A stretch of DNA of 64,000 nt. It comes from JAIKWW01 sp052169645. Lineage in GTDB: Bacteria > Bacillota > Clostridia > Peptostreptococcales > Anaerovoracaceae. The position numbers and the translations under genes were made by a program. Of this stretch, positions 18,078-26,738 are shown one piece after another. The notes below the pieces were generated by a model that saw only the letters and a program-made list of their open reading frames with translations, was not told where the DNA came from and made no database searches. The stretch spans positions 1 to 64,000 of the forward strand of contig JBQNCA010000005.1 in NCBI GenBank assembly GCA_052169645.1. Direction: 5' to 3'. How positions within the stretch are numbered: position 1 is the first letter of the stretch; each line of letters opens with the position of its first letter.

Positions 18078-19467
18078 TTAGCTCCCCCATATCCTTCAAA
18101 TAAACAGCCGCTTCGTCCATATGCATGCTGTGAGAACCTTTAAGAAGAATTGTATCACCTTTTTTCAGTATATTCTTTGCAGCTCTTATAAAATCATCCT
18201 TGCTTTCAAAGCAGTGAATTTCCCGCTTCCCCGCTTTCGCCGAGGCCGCACTGCTCATCAATTTCCCCACTGCTATTATCACATCTATTCCGGAATTACA
18301 GGCAAAATCTATAATTTCGCAGTGCATAGCTTCGGAGCCGTCCCCGAGTTCAAGCATATCCGCCATTGCCGCAACTTTTCTCCCTTTGCCCGCTCCGACA
18401 AGCACTGACACGGCGGCTCGCATTGATTCCGGATTTGCATTGTAAGTATCGTCTATAACCGTTAAGTTCTCAGTTTTTATCACATGCAGACGCTTGCCCG
18501 CATTTTTAAAATTTGCAAGTGAAGCTGCACTTTCTTCAAGAGAAATATCGCAGCAAAGCCCGCATGCCGCTGCAAGTGCCGCATTCCAAGCATTGTGGCG
18601 TCCATGCACGGGAAGTTTGAATTCAACTTTTTCCACACCATAAGCAAGGAAAAACTCTATCCCGTCCGAGCTTTCTCTTATATCGGAGATTTTAACTCCG
18701 CCTACAGATGCACTTTCGCTGCACTTCAACCGTTTCCAAGCTGTTTCCGTATTCTCAATCAGCTGAAGCATGTCGTTATCGGCGTTGTATATTAATACAT
18801 CCTCATCATTCATAAAAGCTGTGATTTCCATTTTTTCTTGAAATATAGCTTCTCTGCTTCCCATGTTTCCTATATGAGAATCCCCTACAGTAGTGATAAT
18901 AGAAATTTCCGGATGTACTATATCTGCCAGAGGTCTTATTTCCCCCCTATGATTCATACCCATCTCAAATATTGCGATTTCCGTATCTTCCTCTACAGTA
19001 AAGGCTGTAATCGGAACCCCTATATGATTGTTGAAATTTTCATAATTGCATATGCTTTTGTAATGTTCGGAAAGTACGGTATAGCACATTTCCTTTGTTG
19101 TAGTCTTGCCCACACTCCCTGTAATGCCTATTTTTTTTGCCTTACATTTTTTTAAATAATTTTTCGCAAGCCTTTGCATTGCGGCAAGTGTGTCATCCGC
19201 TGTCATCACAGCCGCATCGGGATATTTTTTGCACATTTCGGCTGCGGCTTTCCCGTTTGACAACAGCATGACACGGCATCCTGCTTCATATGCGGAGGGT
19301 GCATATATGCTTCCGTCGGCGTTTTTTCCCGATAACCCGATGAAAAGACTGCCGTTTGAAGCTTTTCTTGAATCCGTACTTACACTGTCAAAGTTCATAA
19401 GCTCATTTCCTGAAATAAGCTTTGCCCCTGATGCCGATATTGCCTCCGCAACAGACATTTTCTTCAT
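18070..19467 (-). CDS. murF: UDP-MurNAc-tripeptide:D-Ala-D-Ala ligase MurF
   Basis: MurF (465 residues) adds D-Ala-D-Ala to UDP-MurNAc-tripeptide, finishing the cytoplasmic pentapeptide precursor. The ATP loop is ITGSVGKTTTKEM. NFNNHIGVP and FEMGMNHRGEI mark the central domain, and DDTYNANPESM the junction with the C-terminal domain. Of two nearby ATGs the outer one (19467) has GGAG 9 nt upstream. It starts 3 nt after murE and overlaps mraY. Confidence 0.97.
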   Translation of the reverse strand: MKKMSVAEAISASGAKLISGNELMNFDSVSTDSRKASNGSLFIGLSGKNADGSIYAPSAYEAGCRVMLLSNGKAAAEMCKKYPDAAVMTADDTLAAMQRLAKNYLKKCKAKKIGITGSVGKTTTKEMCYTVLSEHYKSICNYENFNNHIGVPITAFTVEEDTEIAIFEMGMNHRGEIRPLADIVHPEISIITTVGDSHIGNMGSREAIFQEKMEITAFMNDEDVLIYNADNDMLQLIENTETAWKRLKCSESASVGGVKISDIRESSDGIEFFLAYGVEKVEFKLPVHGRHNAWNAALAAACGLCCDISLEESAASLANFKNAGKRLHVIKTENLTVIDDTYNANPESMRAAVSVLVGAGKGRKVAAMADMLELGDGSEAMHCEIIDFACNSGIDVIIAVGKLMSSAASAKAGKREIHCFESKDDFIRAAKNILKKGDTILLKGSHSMHMDEAAVYLKDMGELNE

Positions 19468-19470
19468 TTT

Positions 19471-20937
19471 TCAGATCTCCTGCTCTATAATCTGCAATGC
19501 GGTTTCTCTATCGTCAAAAGGCTGTTTTACATCGCCTATTATCTGGTATGTTTCATGCCCTTTTCCGGCTATTATTACCGTATCTCCCGGTTTATATTCC
19601 TGCAAAGCGCGTTTTATAGCTTTACGTCTGTCAGCCACGGCTTCATATTCACATCCGGTTTTATTTATTCCCGGTAATATATCATTTATTATTTCATCAG
19701 GATCTTCCGTTCTCGGATTATCGCTGGTTACTACGCAAAAATCGGAAAGATTTCCCGCCGCTTCTCCCATGAAAGGACGTTTTGTACTGTCTCTGTCTCC
19801 ACCGCAGCCGAATACGGTTATTATTCTGCCGTCCGTAAATTCTGCTGCTGTATTCAATACCTTTATAAGTGCATCGGGTGTATGTGCATAATCGACGATA
19901 ACGGACATTTTCTTGCTGTTCGGAACGCTTTCAAACCGACCCGCAACACCTCTTACAGCTTCAATTCCCGCTTTCACCTCGTCCCAAGATATACCCGATG
20001 ACAGAGCAAGCCCTGCTGCACATACGGCGTTCGCTACCGAAAATTTGCCCGGAGTGTTTATGTGAATATTGCCCAAAGCCTTTCCTGCCTCAAAAAATAC
20101 GGCATCCGTTCCGTATGCGGAGGATTCCTTTATCTCGGCACGATAATAAGCGGAAGCTTTATCTATTGAATACGAACGTACCGGTTTACCCACAGCCTCC
20201 AATTCCGAATAAAGCTTTTCGCCGTATTCATCATCTGTATTTATTACATTCATCTTTTTTGTCAAAAGGAATAGTCGTTTCTTAGCTTCATAATAATCAT
20301 CAAAATCTCTGTGAAAATCAAGATGATCCTCGGTAAGATTCGTAAATGCACTGTAACCAAAGCTGACGTCATCCACACGTGCAAGCTCAAGTGAATGAGA
20401 AGAAACCTCCATGGAGCAGACATCGGTTTTAAAATCATTTTTCATTTCGGCAAGCATCCTCTGAATTTCAAAGGATTCAGGCGTAGTATTCACCGACTCG
20501 AATGTTTTACCGCCATAGACATATGCTATGGTTCCGAGAACTCCGCACTGTTTTCCTGAAGCTTCAACAACGGATTTTATCAAATACGATATTGTTGTTT
20601 TGCCGTTGGTGCCGGTCACTCCGTATATCGTCATGTCCTCCGAAGGACGACCGTAAAAATTTGCAGAAAGCTTGGAAAGTGCTTTACGGCAATCCTCCGT
20701 ATAAAGTACGGGTATGTCCGTTCCGTTGATTTCATCCTGTGCAATTATAGCGACTGCACCCTTCTTATACGCAGCCCCGGCATACTTGTGTCCGTCGGTG
20801 CTGAAACCTTTGATACACACGAATACATCTCCGGGTCGAGTATTTATGGAATTATAACTTATTCCTGTAATTTCAAGCTCCGCTGCATCTTTCGGACAAT
20901 TTATGCCGCTTTCTTTTAAAAGTTCTGCAAGTTTCAT
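19471..20937 (-). CDS. murE: UDP-MurNAc-dipeptide:meso-diaminopimelate ligase MurE
   Basis: MurE (488 residues) adds the third stem-peptide residue. The ATP loop is GVTGTNGKTTISY, and the central domain has NLTEDHLDFH. The motif DNPR at about 406-409 (TSDNPRTEDP) marks enzymes specific for meso-diaminopimelate, so the organism probably makes A1gamma-type peptidoglycan rather than a lysine or ornithine type. GGAGG precedes the ATG. It lies 15 nt after the PBP gene and 3 nt before murF. Confidence 0.97.
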   Translation of the reverse strand: MKLAELLKESGINCPKDAAELEITGISYNSINTRPGDVFVCIKGFSTDGHKYAGAAYKKGAVAIIAQDEINGTDIPVLYTEDCRKALSKLSANFYGRPSEDMTIYGVTGTNGKTTISYLIKSVVEASGKQCGVLGTIAYVYGGKTFESVNTTPESFEIQRMLAEMKNDFKTDVCSMEVSSHSLELARVDDVSFGYSAFTNLTEDHLDFHRDFDDYYEAKKRLFLLTKKMNVINTDDEYGEKLYSELEAVGKPVRSYSIDKASAYYRAEIKESSAYGTDAVFFEAGKALGNIHINTPGKFSVANAVCAAGLALSSGISWDEVKAGIEAVRGVAGRFESVPNSKKMSVIVDYAHTPDALIKVLNTAAEFTDGRIITVFGCGGDRDSTKRPFMGEAAGNLSDFCVVTSDNPRTEDPDEIINDILPGINKTGCEYEAVADRRKAIKRALQEYKPGDTVIIAGKGHETYQIIGDVKQPFDDRETALQIIEQEI

Positions 20938-20952
20938 TTATTTCCTCCATAT

Positions 20953-23004
20953 CTATTGTGCATACAGACAAACGGAATTGCCCGCAGAAAGCTGAGTCCC
21001 CGGTTTCGGATATTGATCCGTTACACTGAAAGCCGTAGAACCTGCCGGACATTCTATCGCATTTAAGCCTATATTGGAGAGCCATGTGACGGCGGCTTCA
21101 TAGCTGTAACCTTTTAAGTCGGGTACGGTAACCTTGCCCGATGCGAGTTTGGACTCTTCTTCCGACGTATATATCGGTTCTACGCCTATGTAATCCAAGA
21201 CATTTGAAAGGATTGCTTTTACACCGGGTCCCGCAGTTTTTCCTCCATAACGCACTCCTTTAGGAGCATTTACTACCATAAGGATCGCAAACTTAGGGTC
21301 TTCCATAGGAGCCATGGCAAAGAATGATGAAAATGTCTTATTTTCTACAAGCTTACCGTTTTTAAACTGATTGGCGGTTCCGGTTTTTCCGCCTATTCTG
21401 TAGCCCGGAATGTATGCATCCGTTCCGGTTCCGCTCTGAACCACGCCTTCCATCATGGTACAAAGCTCTTTTGCCGTCTGAGACGAAACCGCCTGTCTCA
21501 CAACTTCAGGTTTAAAGTCATGCACGGAATTACCGTTATCGTCTATCAGCTTTTTCACCAAGTGAGGTTTCATAAGCTTTCCGTCATTTCCCAAGGAGGA
21601 TAATGCCGTCATTATCTGTATGGGAGTTGCAGCTATGCCTTGTCCGTAAGACATCGTAGCAAGACCTACGGGTCCTGCATCCTTTTGATTCTGAATTATC
21701 GGAGATGCTTCCCCCGGATAATCTATACCTGTAGGTTCGGTAAGTCCGAACAATCCGAGATAATCATAGAATCTCGATACTCCCAATCTCTGTGACAGTG
21801 TGACGAATACAGGATTGCACGAATTTGCAACACCCTGAGCAAGCGTTTCATAGCCGTGAGAACCCGGAGACTTCCAGCATCTCAGATATCTGTCATAAAT
21901 CTGAAGTCCGCCGGTACATACAAAAGTGTCATTGACCCCGGTAAGTCCGTCCTCCAGTGCGGATGCGGTGGTCAGCAGTTTAAACGGAGATCCGGGCTCA
22001 TATGTGTCATTTATCATAGGATTTCGCCACATATTATTCCAATATTCGACCTTTTCCGCAGGCTCCAAGCCTTCCAGTTCAGCCTTTTGTTTTTCAAGTA
22101 TGGGGATTCTCGGATTATTTAAATCATAGTCCGGATAGTTAGCCATGGCAAGGATTTCGCCGCTTTTCGGATCCATTGCTATCGCCATTACCGAATCCGC
22201 TCCCGTATTATTATACACATCCTCTATTGCAGACTCCACAAAATGCTGAATTACTTCATCTATAGTCAGCACTATGCTGCAGCCGTCCTGCGGGGAATAA
22301 TATTTTTCAACTCCGTTGTTAAGATCATTACCCCTCACATCGGTACTCTTTATCCATCTGCCCTCTTTACCTGTCAGATATTGATCGTAGTAAAGTTCAA
22401 GTCCCGATATGCCTACATAGTCATCATTCGTTGTTCCGATTACGTTGGACGCCAAAGTTCCCATAGGATAATACCTTCGTACGGTATTTGTAATTTCAAT
22501 ACCTTTGACCGTTCCTTCAGTCTGTGCTTCCTTTATAGCAGCAACCGTATCCTCTTTAACATACTTTGCCAAACGGGTATATTTCGAATCCGATTCTATG
22601 ATTTCAAGCAAACCCTCAGCAGTTGTATCGGGAATTATCTCCGCAAGCGCTTCAGCCATCGTCTCAGCAGTGAAATTTTCATTTTTTCCGTCATTCTTTT
22701 TCTTTGCATCATTCTCAGCAGATGCCACCTCTCCCGGTCTTACCCAAACGGTGTACATCGCTTCATTTATGGCAAGAGCATTCATGTTTTCATCATAAAT
22801 TTCTCCCCTGCTCGCAACGATGTTTATATCTCTGGTCTGCTGACGTTCCGCCAATGCGGCGTAGCTTTCACCTTTGAATATCATTACATCACCGAGAATA
22901 AACACAAGCAACACAAATAATATTACAACTATCAGAAAGAAAAATACAAGTCGGTTTCTGCTCATAGCAACAACATCATTTACCTTTTTCTTCTTATGTG
23001 CCAT
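20953..23004 (-). CDS. ftsI: Class B penicillin-binding protein, FtsI/SpoVD type with PASTA domain
   Basis: A 683-residue septal transpeptidase that cross-links stem peptides outside the membrane, partnered with FtsW. A membrane anchor lies at about 18-40, then the PBP dimer domain. The transpeptidase motifs are SPFK (S339 nucleophile), SCN (about 395) and KTGT (about 540). One PASTA domain occupies the last 65 residues (VPDLKGYSYEAAVTWL). A single PASTA and position in the dcw cluster recall SpoVD; since no second class B PBP is visible here, division and sporulation roles cannot be separated. The ATG at 23004 has AAGGAG 6 nt upstream; the open frame to 23040 lacks such a site. Confidence 0.93.
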   Translation of the reverse strand: MAHKKKKVNDVVAMSRNRLVFFFLIVVILFVLLVFILGDVMIFKGESYAALAERQQTRDINIVASRGEIYDENMNALAINEAMYTVWVRPGEVASAENDAKKKNDGKNENFTAETMAEALAEIIPDTTAEGLLEIIESDSKYTRLAKYVKEDTVAAIKEAQTEGTVKGIEITNTVRRYYPMGTLASNVIGTTNDDYVGISGLELYYDQYLTGKEGRWIKSTDVRGNDLNNGVEKYYSPQDGCSIVLTIDEVIQHFVESAIEDVYNNTGADSVMAIAMDPKSGEILAMANYPDYDLNNPRIPILEKQKAELEGLEPAEKVEYWNNMWRNPMINDTYEPGSPFKLLTTASALEDGLTGVNDTFVCTGGLQIYDRYLRCWKSPGSHGYETLAQGVANSCNPVFVTLSQRLGVSRFYDYLGLFGLTEPTGIDYPGEASPIIQNQKDAGPVGLATMSYGQGIAATPIQIMTALSSLGNDGKLMKPHLVKKLIDDNGNSVHDFKPEVVRQAVSSQTAKELCTMMEGVVQSGTGTDAYIPGYRIGGKTGTANQFKNGKLVENKTFSSFFAMAPMEDPKFAILMVVNAPKGVRYGGKTAGPGVKAILSNVLDYIGVEPIYTSEEESKLASGKVTVPDLKGYSYEAAVTWLSNIGLNAIECPAGSTAFSVTDQYPKPGTQLSAGNSVCLYAQ

Positions 23005-23129
23005 TTTCAGCTCCTTATATAAAAGATTGCATCGCATCATTCCTGAACGGCATCACTGCAATATTTTAAACACATCAAAATTCAAATAGACCAAAACTGT
23101 CCTGCTTTGCCGCTGAAATATAAAACAGA

Positions 23130-23149
23130 GCGCCTAAATTATCAGGCGC
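23130..23149 (-). terminator. Possible stem-loop between ftsL and the PBP gene
   Basis: GCGCCT (23130-23135) pairs with AGGCGC (23144-23149) across an 8-nt loop, within the 156-nt gap after ftsL. Read on the minus strand it is followed by TCTGTTTTAT, a weak T tract, so it may attenuate rather than end transcription. Confidence 0.35.
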
Positions 23150-23160
23150 CCGAATGATTT

Positions 23161-23682
23161 CTATGATTGTGCAAAAAGCAGACGTGCAGCGTCAGCCACA
23201 GTTATGGAATCGCTCGTAACAAAGCCCCTTTGTGATGCGGCGAGACTTGCAATATAAGCATTTACCTGTTCGCTACCTTCAATTTCCGTAACATCCACAG
23301 TCTGAGAAATTCCCGGATATACCATTTCAAGATCATTTATAGCATAATATTCTATCGAATCAAGACTGTTTCCGCTCCTGAGTTCAACATTCAGGTTGTC
23401 TATATCATTGGATAATCCGTCTATTTCTTTGTTCAAACTGTTAATATTGTATTTGATATTTGCAGCATAAGCGTGAAAAAAGATTATCGCTATCATACAC
23501 ACTGCTACTGCAAATACAGTCATGAGCATTACGGCTCGGTCACTTGCAGTCACCTTTATCTGCGCTTGCTTAGGCTTTTTCTGCTTTATTTCACTTTCTT
23601 CATTTCTGATATCAGGTCGCAAATCCAATCCGTAACGGATATAGCTTTCCTCATATTTGCGCCATTCTTCTGCCGCTATCAT
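23161..23682 (-). CDS. ftsL: FtsL-like bitopic division protein
   Basis: A 173-residue protein in the position of ftsL, between rsmH and the class B PBP. It has a charged cytoplasmic N-terminus of about 60 residues, one membrane segment (VMLMTVFAVAVCMIAIIFFH) and a short leucine-zipper-like coiled coil (INSLNKEIDGLSNDIDNLNV) outside. FtsL proteins are poorly conserved, so the call rests on layout and synteny. The last 60 residues, past the coiled coil, are longer than in typical FtsL. The ATG at 23682 has GGAGG 10 nt upstream and is preferred over the frame's upstream start at 23712. Confidence 0.7.
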   Translation of the reverse strand: MIAAEEWRKYEESYIRYGLDLRPDIRNEESEIKQKKPKQAQIKVTASDRAVMLMTVFAVAVCMIAIIFFHAYAANIKYNINSLNKEIDGLSNDIDNLNVELRSGNSLDSIEYYAINDLEMVYPGISQTVDVTEIEGSEQVNAYIASLAASQRGFVTSDSITVADAARLLFAQS

Positions 23683-23768
23683 ATCCGAAATTCCTCCACA
23701 TATCACCAACAAAAATCACTTCTTATGAAAATGCCGACTCCCAATATCGACATAAAAAACATTTCAAT

Positions 23769-24728
23769 CTATACTCCCTGATTTACAGTAATCTTTTTCA
23801 ATTTTTCCGCCACTCTGAGTTTGGCGCTTCTGGCACGTGGATTTTCATCCACCTCCGCAGCTGACGGGAGCACAGGCTTTCGGGTTATTCTTTTCAATTC
23901 AGGCTTTAAACCGCATACACAGGGCATATTCTTAGGGCAGTTACAAGGATTTTCCCTATGTGCAAATTTTTCCTTGACTATGCGATCTTCAAGTGAATGA
24001 AAAGTTATTATAGCCAAACGTCCGCCTGGAGCCAAAACATCTATAAAATCATCCACTGCGCTTTCCAATCCGCCCAATTCATCATTGACCTCTATACGAA
24101 TAGCCTGAAATGTACGTTTTGCAGGGTGAGGTCCGCTGCGTCTTGCAGCTGCCGGAATTGCATTTTTTATAATTTCAACCAATCTGTCGGTAGTTGTAAT
24201 TTCTTTCTGTTTGCGTTCTTCAACTATAAAACGAGCTATACGCTTTGCCCACTTTTCTTCACCGTAGTTTTTGATAATCCTTAAAAGCTCCTGCTCTGAA
24301 TACTTATTAACCACATCATATGCCGAAAATCCCGCCTGTGCATCCATGCGCATATCCAAGGGCGCGGGCTTCATATAAGAAAATCCTCTTTTCTCCGAAT
24401 CCAACTGAAATGAAGATACCCCCAAATCCAGCATAGCTCCGTTTATTTCCGACAATTCCAGCTTTGACAAAATATTTTTTATATTACTGTAATTATCGTG
24501 TACAAATATTTTTTTACACGGCAGAGATTTTAACCTCTTATCCGCCGCCTCCAAAGCGTCGGTATCTCTGTCGATACCGACGAAAATCCCGTCAGCGCCT
24601 AAACGCTCACATAAGCCGAAGGCATGACCGCCTCCTCCGAGCGTTCCGTCAACATATACTCCGTCAGGTCTGATATTTAAGCTTTCCAATACTTCTTCAT
24701 AAAGCACGGATATATGTGAAAATTCCAT
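23769..24728 (-). CDS. rsmH: 16S rRNA (cytosine-1402-N4)-methyltransferase RsmH
   Basis: RsmH (formerly MraW, 319 residues) methylates N4 of C1402 in the decoding centre of 16S rRNA. The SAM-binding motif I is VDGTLGGGGHA near the N-terminus. MLDLGVSSFQLD, AKRTFQAIRIEVNDE and AIITFHSLEDRIVK are diagnostic, and a Cys cluster (CNCPKNMPCVCG) lies near residue 265. It begins 1 nt after the mraZ stop, so it is probably translated by coupling; its own ribosome binding site is weak. Confidence 0.97.
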   Translation of the reverse strand: MEFSHISVLYEEVLESLNIRPDGVYVDGTLGGGGHAFGLCERLGADGIFVGIDRDTDALEAADKRLKSLPCKKIFVHDNYSNIKNILSKLELSEINGAMLDLGVSSFQLDSEKRGFSYMKPAPLDMRMDAQAGFSAYDVVNKYSEQELLRIIKNYGEEKWAKRIARFIVEERKQKEITTTDRLVEIIKNAIPAAARRSGPHPAKRTFQAIRIEVNDELGGLESAVDDFIDVLAPGGRLAIITFHSLEDRIVKEKFAHRENPCNCPKNMPCVCGLKPELKRITRKPVLPSAAEVDENPRARSAKLRVAEKLKKITVNQGV

Positions 24729-24729
24729 A

Positions 24730-25167
24730 TCAAATACTCACACCTATAGCACTCATTTTTTCTACAAAAGCATCTTCATCAAAATCAGATTCATCATTAT
24801 ATGAATCCCATTCTTCCCTGCTCCAAAGCTCCACTCTTTCTCCTACGCCTATACTCACCAAATCTTTATCTATATTTGCATAGTCTCTCATCATCGGCGG
24901 AATAAGCAATCTGCCCTGCTTATCCATTTCGACATCTACAGCATTTGCAAACATCCTGCGCACGAACATTCTCCCGTCTTTATTGGTAAGAGGGATATCC
25001 TTCATCTTTTCAACCAGCTTCATCCATTCGGACATAGGGTACAAAAAAAGGCAATTATCCAGTCCTTTATTCAGAACCAGTCCTGACGACAGACCCGCTC
25101 GAAACTTCGCAGGTATGATGACTCTGCCCTTTGTATCTATGCTGTGATGATAAGTACCGCTGAACAT
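24730..25167 (-). CDS. mraZ: Transcriptional regulator MraZ
   Basis: MraZ (145 residues) is a ring-forming DNA-binding protein with two AbrB-like half-domains. Both signatures are visible: KGRVIIPAKFR near the N-terminus and KQGRLLIPPMMRDYA near residue 85. In the family it represses its own dcw operon by binding closely spaced GTGG-type repeats. Such a repeat set overlaps the predicted promoter just upstream (25229-25258). GAGG lies 5 nt before the ATG, and the leader is about 60 nt. Confidence 0.96.
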   Translation of the reverse strand: MFSGTYHHSIDTKGRVIIPAKFRAGLSSGLVLNKGLDNCLFLYPMSEWMKLVEKMKDIPLTNKDGRMFVRRMFANAVDVEMDKQGRLLIPPMMRDYANIDKDLVSIGVGERVELWSREEWDSYNDESDFDEDAFVEKMSAIGVSI

Positions 25168-25228
25168 TTTTCCCTCACAATGGCGAAAATGCGGAGCAAA
25201 ACAGTCTAAAGCTCCAGTTTTGTTATAT

Positions 25229-25258
25229 CAACCACTATACTCTACTTTAAACCACTTT
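25229..25258 (-). promoter_or_regulatory. Predicted MraZ operator, three 10-bp repeats
   Basis: Read on the minus strand, three contiguous 10-mers share the pattern AAAGTGGTTN: AAAGTGGTTT, AAAGTAGAGT and ATAGTGGTTG. MraZ binds head-to-tail repeats of this kind at 10-bp spacing in other bacteria. They cover the spacer and -10 box of the predicted mraZ promoter, so bound MraZ should block RNA polymerase. Confidence 0.7.
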
Positions 25259-25262
25259 ACAA
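25234..25262 (-). promoter_or_regulatory. Predicted sigma-A promoter of the mraZ-dcw operon
   Basis: On the minus strand -35 TTGTAA (25257-25262) and -10 TATAGT (25234-25239) are separated by 17 bp. The start site is expected near 25227, about 60 nt before the mraZ ATG. Confidence 0.65.
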
Positions 25263-25570
25263 CAAAACTTGCCTCTTTCAGACTCGATTTTCTGTTTTTA
25301 CAGTCCATATGTGGCGATTTACCACCTTAAAAGAGATGATATATCCTATATATAGTAGTGGAGATTTTTTTACAGCAATATGATGTAATGCTGAACTTAT
25401 ATGAACAGCTTTATTTTATTTAATTTTTAATTCGTATCAGTAAAATATTGTCTCCGAATCTAACGGGTAAATCCTACATTCGTCTCAAAACTGCCTATAT
25501 CAATACCGAAATACTCTTGTCCGATAATCGGATAAGAGAGAATTTTGAGAATATAAAATTTGAAAAGATA
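25263..25570. other. Non-coding spacer upstream of mraZ
   Basis: About 300 bases between the mraZ promoter and the DUF445 terminator hold no convincing gene. Two structures are visible: a 25-bp near-perfect palindrome at 25514-25538 (CTCTTGTCCGAT, central A, ATCGGATAAGAG) and an inverted GTGG/CCAC pair around 25311-25325. The rest is A+T-rich without recognisable signals. Confidence 0.5.
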
Positions 25571-25604
25571 AAAAAAATGAGATGTCGGAATTTTCCAACA
25601 CCTC
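25571..25604 (-). terminator. Intrinsic terminator of the DUF445 gene
   Basis: On the minus strand GAGGTGTTGGAA (25593-25604) pairs with TTCCGACATCTC (25579-25590) as a 12-bp stem with two wobble pairs. A T run follows (A tract at 25571-25577 on plus). It begins about 30 nt after the stop codon. Confidence 0.85.
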
Positions 25605-25634
25605 TAACTGTTATCTGATTATTATTTTTATTAA

Positions 25635-26537
25635 TCAGGTAAGGTAAACCGCCATATTTACAAGACCCAGAATAAGACCTATAAGTGCTCCGAGATTTAT
25701 GACCGCTCTCAGCTCGGTTCTCATAGTATTCATGACCAGTTTTTCCAACTCCTCATTTTCCATAGAACGGATACTTTCTGCCGCTATTGCTCCTATATTC
25801 AGTTCCTTAATGACAGTATAAGCTTTTTCGTGTACGAAACTGCGGTAAACTTCAACCAATGCTGCGGCTATATCATAACCCGAGCTTTCTATACCGTTTA
25901 TTACATGAGCCACCTGCATATCTCCGATATTTGACAGCTCACTGCGCACTATGTTGCCGATAAGCCTGTCTCCATTATCGTCTATATACTTTTCCACGGA
26001 TTCGGCAATAGCGCTTCCGAATTTTTCAGCAAGCGAGTCCCCCATCATCATACCTATCAAAGAACCTGACATTGCATTGCCGAGCTGCTCCGTAAGATGA
26101 GCCGAAATCAGTTCTCCCGGCTCCGCAGCCTTAATTCGTTTCATTATCCTTGCAGTTACAGCTGTTTCAAGGTCATGCATCACAAGATTCAAGCTGCCTT
26201 CATCCACTCTTTTACAGACAATTTCACGTATTGAGGCTTCATTTGTTTTAGTTCCTTCAACTATATCCTCCGCAGCCTCTTTCACCATTCCCATAACCTC
26301 CGGTGACAGCAATCGCATTTCTACCGCATCTTCAGTCAAAAGCTGCTCGTTTATCGCAACTGACACCGCTTCGGCTAAACGTGCTTTTCCCTTAGGAATC
26401 ACTCCCGGCGTGAATGGAATTCTGAAACGACCCAAATACCTCGCTTCCATCGGACGAAACAGCATTTTTACCGCTACCCAGTTTGTGCAGTACCCTATAA
26501 TAGCCCCTATAATAGGAGCTGCCAATATCTTTATCAT
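25635..26537 (-). CDS. DUF445 family membrane protein
   Basis: A 300-residue DUF445 protein (YheB-like in Bacillus). The N-terminal membrane segment IKILAAPIIGAIIGYCTNW leads into the hallmark AVKMLFRPMEARYLG and PFTPGVIPKGKARLA. A second hydrophobic segment (INLGALIGLILGLVNMAVYL) ends the protein, with a long helical region between. The function is not established. Three starts are possible; only the ATG at 26537 has an AAAGGA site (9 nt), so the TTG at 26561 and ATG at 26555 are rejected. It is transcribed divergently from lgt and ends in its own terminator. Confidence 0.85.
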   Translation of the reverse strand: MIKILAAPIIGAIIGYCTNWVAVKMLFRPMEARYLGRFRIPFTPGVIPKGKARLAEAVSVAINEQLLTEDAVEMRLLSPEVMGMVKEAAEDIVEGTKTNEASIREIVCKRVDEGSLNLVMHDLETAVTARIMKRIKAAEPGELISAHLTEQLGNAMSGSLIGMMMGDSLAEKFGSAIAESVEKYIDDNGDRLIGNIVRSELSNIGDMQVAHVINGIESSGYDIAAALVEVYRSFVHEKAYTVIKELNIGAIAAESIRSMENEELEKLVMNTMRTELRAVINLGALIGLILGLVNMAVYLT

Positions 26538-26663
26538 TAAAATTAATCCTTTCATACACAAGAATATATCAATGCATTAAATTTAAAATAAGTCCAAGCT
26601 GCAGACATCTTTATAATTTAAATCGCTCTTTTCTTTATTCAGATATATTCACATTATTAAATT

Positions 26664-26692
26664 TAGGGCAAGAGTGTGTTTTGTGCTATAAT
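26664..26692 (+). promoter_or_regulatory. Predicted promoter of lgt (extended -10)
   Basis: A consensus extended -10, TGCTATAAT (hexamer 26687-26692), lies about 47 nt before the lgt ATG. The -35 region 17 bp upstream is poor (TAGGGC), which the extended -10 may offset. Confidence 0.6.
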
Positions 26693-26738
26693 ACCCGTTA
26701 GTGAAAATATATTAACACTATAAGGAGGATTTTTAAAT

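Noticed and set aside
22243..22920. Plus-strand open frame of 225 codons opposite the class B PBP gene
   Set aside because: It lies wholly inside a clearly functional transpeptidase gene, with no ribosome binding site or recognisable domain.
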